A program made the position numbers and the translations under genes. Positions 24,397 to 31,815 of a DNA stretch of 64,000 nt are shown in pieces. Each line of letters starts with the position of its first letter. Position 1 is the first letter of the stretch. The notes under the pieces were generated by a model. That model was not told the origin of the DNA, did not search any database, and was given only the letters and a program-made list of their open reading frames with translations. Source of the DNA: Streptomyces griseoviridis (lineage in GTDB: Bacteria; Actinomycetota; Actinomycetes; Streptomycetales; Streptomycetaceae); the NCBI RefSeq assembly GCF_005222485.1, contig NZ_CP029078.1, positions 6,289,501-6,353,500 of the forward strand, given 5' to 3'.

Positions 24397-25197
24397 ATGC
24401 CCTTCGTCAACTGGCTCAAGCGGCATCTCGTCGTCATCGCGGGACTGGTGACACTCGGATATCTGCTGCTGCCCAACATCGTCGTCACGGTCTTCTCCTT
24501 CAACAAACCGAAGGGCCGTTTCAACTACGCCTGGCAGCAGTTCTCCCTGGACGCCTGGAAAGACCCGTGCGGGGTCGCCGACATGTGCGGATCGCTCTCG
24601 CTCAGCCTCCAGATCGCCTTCTGGGCGACGGTCGGCGCCACCGCCCTCGGCACGATGATCGCCTTCGCGCTGGTGCGCTACCGCTTCCGGGCCCGCGGCG
24701 CCGTCAACTCGATGATCTTCCTGCCGATGGCGATGCCCGAGGTCGTGATGGCCGCCTCGCTGCTCACCCTGTTCCTCAACATGGGCGCCCAGCTGGGCTT
24801 CTGGACGATCCTGATCGCCCACATCATGTTCTGCCTCAGCTTCGTCGTGGTCGCCGTGAAGGCCCGGGTGATGTCGATGGACCCGCGCCTCGAACAGGCC
24901 GCCCAGGACCTCTACGCCGGACCCGCGCAGACCTTCCTGCGGGTCACACTGCCCATCGCCGCACCCGGCATCGCCGCGGGCGCGCTGCTCTCCTTCGCGC
25001 TCTCTTTCGACGATTTCATCATCACCAATTTCAACGCGGGTTCGACCGTCACCTTCCCCATGTTCGTCTGGGGCTCGGCGCAGCGCGGAACGCCCGTTCA
25101 GATCAATGTCATCGGTACGGCCATGTTCCTCATCGCCGTACTGTTCGTGCTGGCGTCGATGATCGTCACTCGTCGCCGCACCAGGCAGAAGGCCTGA
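24397..25197 (+). CDS. potC: Polyamine ABC transporter permease (PotC-like)
   Basis: The 266-residue permease has six predicted membrane helices. The EAA-type loop is LEQAAQDLYAGPAQTFLRVTLPIAAPG, and ALSFDDFIITNFNAG is the PotC signature. It starts immediately after the potB stop, showing tight translational coupling. It completes a four-part PotABCD importer. Confidence 0.9.
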   Translation: MPFVNWLKRHLVVIAGLVTLGYLLLPNIVVTVFSFNKPKGRFNYAWQQFSLDAWKDPCGVADMCGSLSLSLQIAFWATVGATALGTMIAFALVRYRFRARGAVNSMIFLPMAMPEVVMAASLLTLFLNMGAQLGFWTILIAHIMFCLSFVVVAVKARVMSMDPRLEQAAQDLYAGPAQTFLRVTLPIAAPGIAAGALLSFALSFDDFIITNFNAGSTVTFPMFVWGSAQRGTPVQINVIGTAMFLIAVLFVLASMIVTRRRTRQKA

Positions 25198-25244
25198 CAG
25201 AGAAGCCGGGACGACCCGGAGAAGCCCTGTAGGGAGTTGAAATC

Positions 25245-26663
25245 ATGGCCCCGAGCGCCATGACCCGTTGGACCGAATCCCTTTCCGAAGCGCAGCCCGT
25301 GCCGTACTGGCTCGACGACCCCGGCAGGCCCCGCCCCGAACCCGCGCTCACCGCCGCCGAATCCTGCGACCTGCTGGTCGTCGGCGGCGGGTACAGCGGC
25401 CTGTGGACGGCGCTGATCGCGAAGGAGCGCGACCCGGCCAGGGACGTCGTCCTGCTGGAGGGCCGCGAGGTGGGCTGGGCCGCCTCCGGCCGCAACGGCG
25501 GTTTCTGCGCCGCCTCCCTCACCCACGGCCTGCCCAACGGCCTCGCCCGCTGGCCGGGGGAGATCCACCGCCTCCAGGAGCTGGGCGCCCGCAACCTCGA
25601 CGAGATCGAGGCGGCCGTCGCCCGCCACGGCATCGACTGCGACTTCGAGCGCACCGGTGAGATCGACGTGGCGACCGAGCCCTACCAGGCCCGCGAGCTG
25701 CGCGCGTGGTACGAGGAGAGCGAGCGGGCCGGCCTCGCCGACGGCGTCGAGTACCTGGACGCCGACGCGGTCCGCGACCAGGTCGACTCGCCGACCTTCC
25801 AGGCGGGCCTGTGGGACCGCAGGGGCGTCGCCATGCTCAACCCGGCCAAGCTGGTCTGGGGCCTGAAGGCGGCCTGCGTCCGGCTCGGCGTCCGCGTCTA
25901 CGAGCACACCCCCGCCCTCGCCCTGCGCGGGCACGGCGCCGGTCTCGCCGTCCGCACCCCGTACGGCTCGGTCCTGGCCCGCAAGGTCGCGCTCGGCACC
26001 AACATCTTCCCGAACCTGATCAAGCGGGTGCGCGCCTACACCGTCCCGGTCTACGACTACGCCCTGATGACCGAGCCGCTCACCGAGGGCCAACTGGCCT
26101 CGATCGGCTGGCGGAACCGGCAGGGCCTCGGCGACTCGGCCAACCAGTTCCACTACTTCAGGCTCTCCGCCGACAACCGCATCCTGTGGGGCGGCTACGA
26201 CGCGGTCTACCCGTACGGCGGCCGGGTGCGCGCCGAGTACGACGACCGCCCGGAGACCTACGCCAAGCTCGCCGGGCACTTCTTCACCTGCTTCCCGCAA
26301 CTGGAGGGCGTCCGCTTCTCGCACGCGTGGGGCGGCGCGATCGACACCTGCTCGCGCTTCTCCGCCTTCTTCGGCACCGCCCACCGCGGCGGCGTCGCCT
26401 ACGCGGCCGGGTTCACCGGGCTCGGGGTGGGCGCCACCCGGTTCGGCGCGGACGTGATGCTGGACCTGCTGGACGGCGCGGACACCGAGCGCACCCGGCT
26501 GGAGATGGTCCGCAGGAAGCCGCTGCCGTTCCCGCCGGAGCCGTTCGCCTGGACCGGCATCGCCCTCACCAAGTGGTCGCTGGCCCACGCGGACAGCCAC
26601 GACGGCCGCCGCAACCTGTGGCTGCGCACGATGGACCGGATGGGCCTCGGCTTCGACAGCTGA
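25245..26663 (+). CDS. FAD-dependent amine oxidoreductase (PuuB-like)
   Basis: The 472-residue flavoprotein of the DAO family has the dinucleotide motif LLVVGGGYSGLWTAL near residue 45, followed by LEGREVGWAASGRNGGFC and, near the C-terminus, YAAGFTGLGVGATRFGADVMLDLL. It resembles gamma-glutamylputrescine oxidase (PuuB) and related sarcosine/amine oxidases, making an aldehyde, ammonia and peroxide. It lies 47 nt after potC with its own site TAGGGAG before ATG 25245. With the ALDH at 19452 it could take imported polyamines to a carboxylate. The exact substrate is inferred from context. Confidence 0.82.
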   Translation: MAPSAMTRWTESLSEAQPVPYWLDDPGRPRPEPALTAAESCDLLVVGGGYSGLWTALIAKERDPARDVVLLEGREVGWAASGRNGGFCAASLTHGLPNGLARWPGEIHRLQELGARNLDEIEAAVARHGIDCDFERTGEIDVATEPYQARELRAWYEESERAGLADGVEYLDADAVRDQVDSPTFQAGLWDRRGVAMLNPAKLVWGLKAACVRLGVRVYEHTPALALRGHGAGLAVRTPYGSVLARKVALGTNIFPNLIKRVRAYTVPVYDYALMTEPLTEGQLASIGWRNRQGLGDSANQFHYFRLSADNRILWGGYDAVYPYGGRVRAEYDDRPETYAKLAGHFFTCFPQLEGVRFSHAWGGAIDTCSRFSAFFGTAHRGGVAYAAGFTGLGVGATRFGADVMLDLLDGADTERTRLEMVRRKPLPFPPEPFAWTGIALTKWSLAHADSHDGRRNLWLRTMDRMGLGFDS

Positions 26664-26772
26664 CCCGTACGGCGGGACGACGGGACCACGGGACCACGGG
26701 ACGGCGGCTGGATCGTCGAGTGTGATCCGGTTCACCCTCACGGGATGCCGCAACCCGCGTAATGATCGACCC

Positions 26773-26828
26773 GGGACCTCCCTCTCTCCCGTGACGCGAC
26801 CGCGTCGACGTGAGACAAGGGAGGTCCC
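26773..26828 (+). promoter_or_regulatory. RBS-sequestering hairpin upstream of small gene
   Basis: GGGACCTCCCT (26773-26783) is the exact reverse complement of AGGGAGGTCCC (26818-26828). The right arm contains the Shine-Dalgarno sequence AGGGAGG of the gene starting at 26832. The 34-nt loop holds a second hairpin, GACGC-GACC-GCGTC (26793-26806). In the mRNA the ribosome-binding site would be fully paired. Confidence 0.6.
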
Positions 26829-26831
26829 CTC

Positions 26832-27287
26832 ATGACTGGGGAGAAGACGGCCGTCGAGTGGCTGGCCTCGGTGGCGCCCGAGCCCGGGGCGTGCCGGTGG
26901 GAGTGGGAGCGCAATCCGCTCGGGGTGGCGCTGCTGCCCGCGGGCAAGGCCTGGGACGTGCTGATCCTGCCGGCCACGCTGGGCTATCCGACGCTCGACG
27001 TGCTCACCCGGGTCATCGACCGGCCCGGCCCGGTGCTGGTCGACTTCGGCGACGCCCGGATGGGTTTCTTCGTGCCGCCGGGCACCGCCGCGCGGTGGCT
27101 CGGCACCGGTATCCGCACCGCCGGGTCGGGCACCTGGATCGTGGTGCCGTACCCGGGGCGGTCCACCGGCGGGGTGCGCTGGCTGGTCGTGCCCGACGGC
27201 TCGGGAACCCTCACCGATCCGGCGCTGCTGGAGCTGGCGATGCACGAGGCGGCGGCGGGACTGGCCGGGGAGGGAGGTGCGGGGTGA
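26832..27287 (+). CDS. Small soluble protein, possibly primase/polymerase-like fold
   Basis: The 151-residue protein has no signal peptide or membrane segment. The pattern VLVDFGDARMGFFVPPGTAARWLGTGIRTAGSGTWIVVPYPG recalls short actinobacterial proteins related to the bifunctional primase-polymerase N-terminal domain. Catalytic acidic residues are not evident, so this is a tentative fold guess only. ATG at 26832 has a perfect ribosome-binding site, which can be hidden by the hairpin at 26773-26828. It lies between the polyamine operon and the chitinase and shares no clear functional link with either. Confidence 0.6.
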   Translation: MTGEKTAVEWLASVAPEPGACRWEWERNPLGVALLPAGKAWDVLILPATLGYPTLDVLTRVIDRPGPVLVDFGDARMGFFVPPGTAARWLGTGIRTAGSGTWIVVPYPGRSTGGVRWLVVPDGSGTLTDPALLELAMHEAAAGLAGEGGAG

Positions 27288-27299
27288 CCGCGTGAGGTC

Positions 27300-27328
27300 T
27301 TGACAACAGGATTGGTCTGGACCAAATT
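27300..27328 (+). promoter_or_regulatory. Chitinase promoter with DasR-type operator
   Basis: TTGACA (27300-27305) and CAAATT (27323-27328) form -35 and -10 boxes with 17-bp spacing. Between and over them lies ATTGGTCTGGACCAAA (27311-27326). This matches 12 of 16 bases of the DasR responsive element ACTGGTCTAGACCAGT and has 6-bp perfect arms (TTGGTC/GACCAA). Confidence 0.7.
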
Positions 27329-27372
27329 GGGCGCGCTCCACCCCTCCAATTCCCCCATGCCCGGAGGCACTT

Positions 27373-29178
27373 GTGGATCGCTTCAGACCTGTCCTCGCCG
27401 TGCTGACGGCCGCTCTGCTGGCCGTGCCCGGCATCACCGCGCTCTCGTCGGCCGCCCGTGCGGCCGACGCGGACCTCGCGAGGAACGGAGGCTTCGAGAC
27501 CGGTCTCGACGGCTGGACCTGCCCGGCGGGCACCACCGTCAACACCCCTGTGCACAGCGGCGGTTCCGCGCTGCGGGCGACCCCGGCCGGCAGCGACAAC
27601 GCCCAGTGCGCGCAGCGGGTCACCGTGCGCCCCGACTCGCAGTACACGCTGAGCGGCTACGTCCGCGGCTCCTACGTCTACCTCGGCGCGAGCGGCACCG
27701 GCACCACGGACGTCTCCACCTGGACCCAGTCGGCCCCCGACTGGCAGCGGCTCACCACGACCTTCCGCACCGGCCCCGCCACCAGCAGCGTCACCATCTA
27801 CACGCACGGCTGGTACGGCACCGGCGCCTACTACGCCGACGACCTCACCCTGACGGGCCCGGGAGTCGACGCGGGCCAGCCGCCCGCCGCCCCGACCGGC
27901 CTACGCACCGGCACGGTCACCTCCACCAGCGTCGCCCTCTCCTGGACGGCGGTCCCGGGCGCCACCGGCTACGCCGTCTACCGCGACGGCGTCAAGACCC
28001 AGACGGCAGGCGGCACTTCGGCCACCGTCACCGGCCTCACGGCCGCCACCGCCTACTCCTTCCAGGTCACCGCCACCAACGACACGGGCGAGTCCGCCCG
28101 GTCGGCCACCGTCACGGCCACCACGGCCACCGGCTCAGGCGGCGGCGACGGCGGATCGTCCGGCCTCCCCGCGCACGCCCTGGTCGGCTATCTGCACGCC
28201 AGTTTCGCCAACGGCTCCGGCTACACCCGCCTGGCCGACGTCCCCGACAGCTGGGACGTCATCGACCTGGCCTTCGGCGAACCCACCTCGGTCACCTCGG
28301 GCGACATCCGCTTCGACCGCTGCCCGGTCACCGAGTGCCCGACCGTGGAGAGCGACGCCGACTTCAAGGCCGCGATCAAGGCCAAACAGGCGGCGGGCAA
28401 GAAGGTGCTGATCTCCATCGGCGGCGCCAACGGCCAGGTCCAGCTGACCACCACCGCGGCCCGCGACACCTTCGTCTCCTCCGTCTCGAAGATCATCGAC
28501 GAGTACGGCCTCGACGGCCTCGACATCGACTTCGAGGGCCACTCGCTCTCCCTGAACACCGGCGACACCGACTTCAGGAACCCGACCACCCCCGTCGTCG
28601 TCAACCTGATCTCCGCCCTGAAGACCCTGAAGGCCAGGTACGGCGCCCGGTTCGTGCTGACCATGGCCCCGGAGACCTTCTTCGTCCAGATGGGCTACCA
28701 GTACTACGGCACCGGCAAGTGGGGCGGCCAGGACCCGCGATGCGGCGCCTATCTGCCCGTCATCCACGCCCTGCGCGACGACCTCACCCTGCTGCACGTC
28801 CAGGACTACAACTCGGGCCCGATCATGGGCCTCGACAACCAGTACCACTCGATGGGCGGCGCCGACTTCCACACCGCCATGACCGACATGCTCCTCACCG
28901 GCTTCCCGGTGGCGGGCGACCCGGACAACGTCTTCCCGCCGCTCCGTCCCGACCAGGTCGCCATCGGCATGCCCGCGTCGGTCAACGCGGGCAACGGGTA
29001 CGTGGCCCCCGCCGAGGTCACCAAGTCGCTCGACTGCCTGACGAAGCGCACCGGCTGCGGCACCTACACCCCGCACGGCACCTGGCCGGCGCTGCGCGGC
29101 CTGATGACGTGGTCGGTCAACTGGGACCGGTTCGCGGGCTGGGAGTTCCAGCGGATGTTCGACGGCTACTTCGGCTGA
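27373..29178 (+). CDS. Secreted GH18 chitinase with CBM and FN3 domains
   Basis: The 601-residue secreted enzyme has a signal peptide (about 1-33, cleavage near ARA). A carbohydrate-binding beta-sandwich (NGGFETGLDGWTC, about 36-150) is followed by a fibronectin type III domain (PAAPTGLRTGTVTSTSVALSWTAV, about 175-255) and a Gly/Ser linker. The GH18 barrel starts at about 262, with the catalytic DxxDxDxE motif DGLDIDFEG (Glu388), and continues to the C-terminus. It degrades chitin to oligosaccharides. GTG at 27373 follows GGAGG. The DasR-type operator in the promoter predicts repression by DasR and induction through GlcNAc metabolism. Its 3' end overlaps the convergent PAP2 gene by 13 bp. Confidence 0.93.
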   Translation: MDRFRPVLAVLTAALLAVPGITALSSAARAADADLARNGGFETGLDGWTCPAGTTVNTPVHSGGSALRATPAGSDNAQCAQRVTVRPDSQYTLSGYVRGSYVYLGASGTGTTDVSTWTQSAPDWQRLTTTFRTGPATSSVTIYTHGWYGTGAYYADDLTLTGPGVDAGQPPAAPTGLRTGTVTSTSVALSWTAVPGATGYAVYRDGVKTQTAGGTSATVTGLTAATAYSFQVTATNDTGESARSATVTATTATGSGGGDGGSSGLPAHALVGYLHASFANGSGYTRLADVPDSWDVIDLAFGEPTSVTSGDIRFDRCPVTECPTVESDADFKAAIKAKQAAGKKVLISIGGANGQVQLTTTAARDTFVSSVSKIIDEYGLDGLDIDFEGHSLSLNTGDTDFRNPTTPVVVNLISALKTLKARYGARFVLTMAPETFFVQMGYQYYGTGKWGGQDPRCGAYLPVIHALRDDLTLLHVQDYNSGPIMGLDNQYHSMGGADFHTAMTDMLLTGFPVAGDPDNVFPPLRPDQVAIGMPASVNAGNGYVAPAEVTKSLDCLTKRTGCGTYTPHGTWPALRGLMTWSVNWDRFAGWEFQRMFDGYFG

Positions 29179-30068
29179 CCGGTCGCGGCGTCCCGCCGCC
29201 CGGCTCCGCGCCCTCGGCCGGTCCTGTCGATCCGGCCGAGGGCGAGCGCCGTCAGGGTCAGCAGCATCGTGGCCAGGCACCAGCTCGCGACCACGTCGAG
29301 GGGCCAGTGGTAGCCCCGGCGGACCAGGCCGTAGGAGACCGCGAGGACCAGGGCCGCGCACCCGCAGCACAGGGCCCGCCGGGCGGCGGGCGTCCGCAGG
29401 TGGGGAAGGAGCAGCAGGGTGGCGGCGCCGTAGGCGACGGCCGCCGTCGCCGTGTGTCCTGACGGGAAGTAGCCGGTCGCGGGCGGTACCGCGGGGGTGC
29501 CCTGGCGGTCGGTCCACACCTTGAGCGGTACGACCAGTGCCGGGACCAGCGCCATCGGCACGGCGCCCGCGAGGGGCGGCAGCCACCAGTGGTCTGTACC
29601 GGAGGACCGGCCGCGCAGGGCGACCAGGCCGAGGACGGTCACGAGCACCGGGATCGCGATCTGGACATTGCCCAGGTCGGAGAGGAGTTCGGAGGGCCGG
29701 TCGGGGTGCAGGAGCGCGGCGTCGACCCGCTCGTCGAGGCGGAGCAGGGGGCCGTCGGCCACGACCTGCCAGGTGATCAGCGCGAGGAGCAGGGCGGAAA
29801 ACCCGAGAAGCCCGAGGAGCCGGAGGCGGCTGCGAAGAGGGGGAGAGGAGGTCGGCCGCCCCGGAACAGGGGGGGTGGTTCCGGGGCGGCCGACCGGACC
29901 GGATCGACGCCCACCCCGGGGGGTTTGGGGTGAGCGACTGTCCGATCGGTGAGGAGAACCGGAGCCGGAGACTCCGGGTGTGTGCGCGAGGGCACGGCCA
30001 GGTCGAGGCTGGGGAGGCTCCGACCTGTTGTCGCCCACAGTCCCCTGTGGGCGGGGTGTATCTCTCAT
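29166..30068 (-). CDS. PAP2-family membrane phosphatase
   Basis: The C-terminal 200 residues form a six-helix PAP2 phosphatase. The three catalytic motifs are KVWTDRQGTP, FPSGHTATA (catalytic His) and RRGYHWPLDVV. The family hydrolyses lipid phosphates or pyrophosphates at the membrane. The N-terminal 75-100 residues are charged, Pro/Ser/Arg-rich and probably disordered; they are encoded partly by an 18-bp perfect inverted repeat (29850-29895). The start is uncertain: ATG 30068 is listed, with GTG at 30038 or 30137 also possible, none with a good ribosome-binding site. The 3' end overlaps the chitinase gene tail to tail. Confidence 0.75.
   Translation of the reverse strand: MRDTPRPQGTVGDNRSEPPQPRPGRALAHTPGVSGSGSPHRSDSRSPQTPRGGRRSGPVGRPGTTPPVPGRPTSSPPLRSRLRLLGLLGFSALLLALITWQVVADGPLLRLDERVDAALLHPDRPSELLSDLGNVQIAIPVLVTVLGLVALRGRSSGTDHWWLPPLAGAVPMALVPALVVPLKVWTDRQGTPAVPPATGYFPSGHTATAAVAYGAATLLLLPHLRTPAARRALCCGCAALVLAVSYGLVRRGYHWPLDVVASWCLATMLLTLTALALGRIDRTGRGRGAGRRDAATGQPK
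29850..29895. repeat. Perfect 18-bp inverted repeat inside PAP2 N-terminal region
   Basis: GGTCGGCCGCCCCGGAAC (29850-29867) is exactly complementary to 29878-29895 over a 10-nt loop. A smaller dyad (CACCCC/GGGGTG) lies beside it at about 29915-29935. Confidence 0.7.
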
Positions 30069-30149
30069 CTGGGAAGAACTTACGACAGCCGCGAGGCCCG
30101 CGACAGCCGCAACCGCGTCCCGCCATCTACCTCGCACACCTTCTTCACA

Positions 30150-30198
30150 CCCTCTGCCGCAGCCCGCCGCGGTACCCCGGGCGGGCTGCGGCAGAGGG
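30150..30198 (-). terminator. Strong terminator after gabT
   Basis: CCTCTGCCGCAGCCCGCC (30151-30168) pairs with its exact complement at 30180-30197; one further C-G pair extends the stem. It lies 13 nt past the gabT stop on the minus strand. Confidence 0.8.
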
Positions 30199-30210
30199 TG
30201 CCGGGGTGCC

Positions 30211-31545
30211 TCAGCCGGCCGCGAAGGCCTGCTCGATGATGTCGAGGCCCTCGTTCAGCAGGTCGTCGCCGATCACCAGCGGCGGCAGGAACCGCAGCAC
30301 GTTGCCGTAGGTGCCACAGGTCAGGACCAGCAGCCCCTCCTGGTGGCAGGCCTTGGCCACGGCGGCGGTCGTCGCCGCGTCCGGCTCCTTGGTGGCCCGG
30401 TCCTTGACCAGCTCGACGGCGATCATCGCGCCGCGGCCCCGGATGTCGCCGATGACGTCGAACTTCTCCGCCATCGCGGTCAGGCGGCCCTTCATGACCG
30501 ACTCGATGTGCTTCGCCCGCGCGTTGAGGTCGAGCTCCTTCATCGTCTCGATGGCGCCCAGCGCACCGGCGCAGGCCACCGGGTTGCCGCCGTAGGTGCC
30601 GCCGAGGCCGCCGGCGTGCGCGGCGTCCATGATCTCGGCGCGGCCGGTCACCGCGGCCAGCGGCAGACCGCCCGCGATGCCCTTCGCCGTCGTGATCAGG
30701 TCGGGGACGATGCCCTCGTCCTCGCAGGCGAACCACTGGCCCGTGCGGCAGAACCCGGACTGGATCTCGTCCGCGACGAAGACGATGCCGTTGTCCTTCG
30801 CGAACCGGCTGATCGCCGGCAGGAAGCCCTTCGCCGGCTCGATGAAGCCGCCCTCGCCGAGCACCGGCTCGATGATGATCGCGGCCACGTTGTCCGCGCC
30901 GACCTGCTTGCTGATCTGGTCGATGGCCTGCGCGGCGGCCTCGGGACCCGCGTGCTCGGCACCCGTCGGCCAGCGGTAGCCGTAGGCCACCGGCACCCGG
31001 TACACCTCGGGCGCGAACGGCCCGAAGCCGTTCTTGTACGGCATGTTCTTCGCGGTCAGCGCCATCGTCAGGTTGGTGCGGCCGTGGTAGCCGTGGTCGA
31101 AGACGACGACCGCCTGGCGCTTGGTGTAGGCGCGGGCGATCTTCACCGCGTTCTCGACGGCCTCGGCGCCCGAGTTGAACAGGGCGGACTTCTTCGCGTG
31201 GTCGCCCGGGGTCAGCTCGGACAGCGCCTCGGCGACCGCCACGTACCCCTCGTAGGGGGTGACCATGAAACAGGTGTGGGTGAAGTCGGCGAGCTGCGCG
31301 GCGGCCCGCCGGACGACGGCCTCGGCGGAGGCGCCGACGCTGGTCACGGCGATGCCGGAACCGAAGTCGATCAGCCGGTTGCCGTCGACGTCCTCGATGA
31401 TCCCGCCGCCCGCGCGGGCCGTGAAGACGGGCAGCACCGAACCCACGCCCTGCGCCACCGCGGCGGCGCGGCGGGCCTGGAGTTCCTGCGACTTCGGGCC
31501 GGGGATGGCGGTGACGAGCCGGCGCTCCTGCGGAAGTGCGGTCAT
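30211..31545 (-). CDS. gabT: 4-aminobutyrate aminotransferase
   Basis: The 444-residue class III PLP aminotransferase has landmarks FNSGAEAVENAVKIAR (cofactor phosphate binding), HGYHGRTNLTMALT, IIEPVLGEGGFIEPAKGFL, FVADEIQSGFCRTG (Asp that contacts the PLP ring) and TTAKGIAGGLPLAAVTG with the Schiff-base lysine. It converts GABA plus 2-oxoglutarate to succinate semialdehyde plus glutamate. ATG at 31545 is preceded by AGGGAG at 6 nt. The open frame continues far upstream to 34761, but that part is repeat DNA and other genes. Nearby PucR and semialdehyde dehydrogenase genes complete a GABA module. Confidence 0.93.
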   Translation of the reverse strand: MTALPQERRLVTAIPGPKSQELQARRAAAVAQGVGSVLPVFTARAGGGIIEDVDGNRLIDFGSGIAVTSVGASAEAVVRRAAAQLADFTHTCFMVTPYEGYVAVAEALSELTPGDHAKKSALFNSGAEAVENAVKIARAYTKRQAVVVFDHGYHGRTNLTMALTAKNMPYKNGFGPFAPEVYRVPVAYGYRWPTGAEHAGPEAAAQAIDQISKQVGADNVAAIIIEPVLGEGGFIEPAKGFLPAISRFAKDNGIVFVADEIQSGFCRTGQWFACEDEGIVPDLITTAKGIAGGLPLAAVTGRAEIMDAAHAGGLGGTYGGNPVACAGALGAIETMKELDLNARAKHIESVMKGRLTAMAEKFDVIGDIRGRGAMIAVELVKDRATKEPDAATTAAVAKACHQEGLLVLTCGTYGNVLRFLPPLVIGDDLLNEGLDIIEQAFAAG

Positions 31546-31659
31546 GGGGGGCTCCCTGAGATCGTGCGTTCCGGACGGTTCCGGGGCGGTGCCTTTTCGG
31601 ACGCTTGCGTTCTTTTCTCGCAGGCTAGGGCGGGGAAAGGGAGGTGGGCATGCTCCATG

Positions 31660-31690
31660 TGGGCGTTGTCGGCGGGTCGCGTTGTCCGCC
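31660..31690 (-). promoter_or_regulatory. Direct repeat GACAACGC in gabT promoter region
   Basis: On the minus strand GGACAACGC and CGACAACGC occur 16 bp apart upstream of gabT. A related GGACAA box precedes the PucR gene (34621-34626) and the dehydrogenase at 36441 (36353-36358). It is a possible PucR-type site, weak by itself. Confidence 0.3.
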
Positions 31691-31815
31691 GTGGACATAG
31701 CAGGGCGGTCGCGCGCTGCGCCCATCCCGGCCGCGTAAACGGTGAACTCCCCTTGCCGGGGCGTTAGATTGGCCGCAGGCGGTGGACGGAACGGCTGGTC
31801 AGGGGAGCGGACGCG

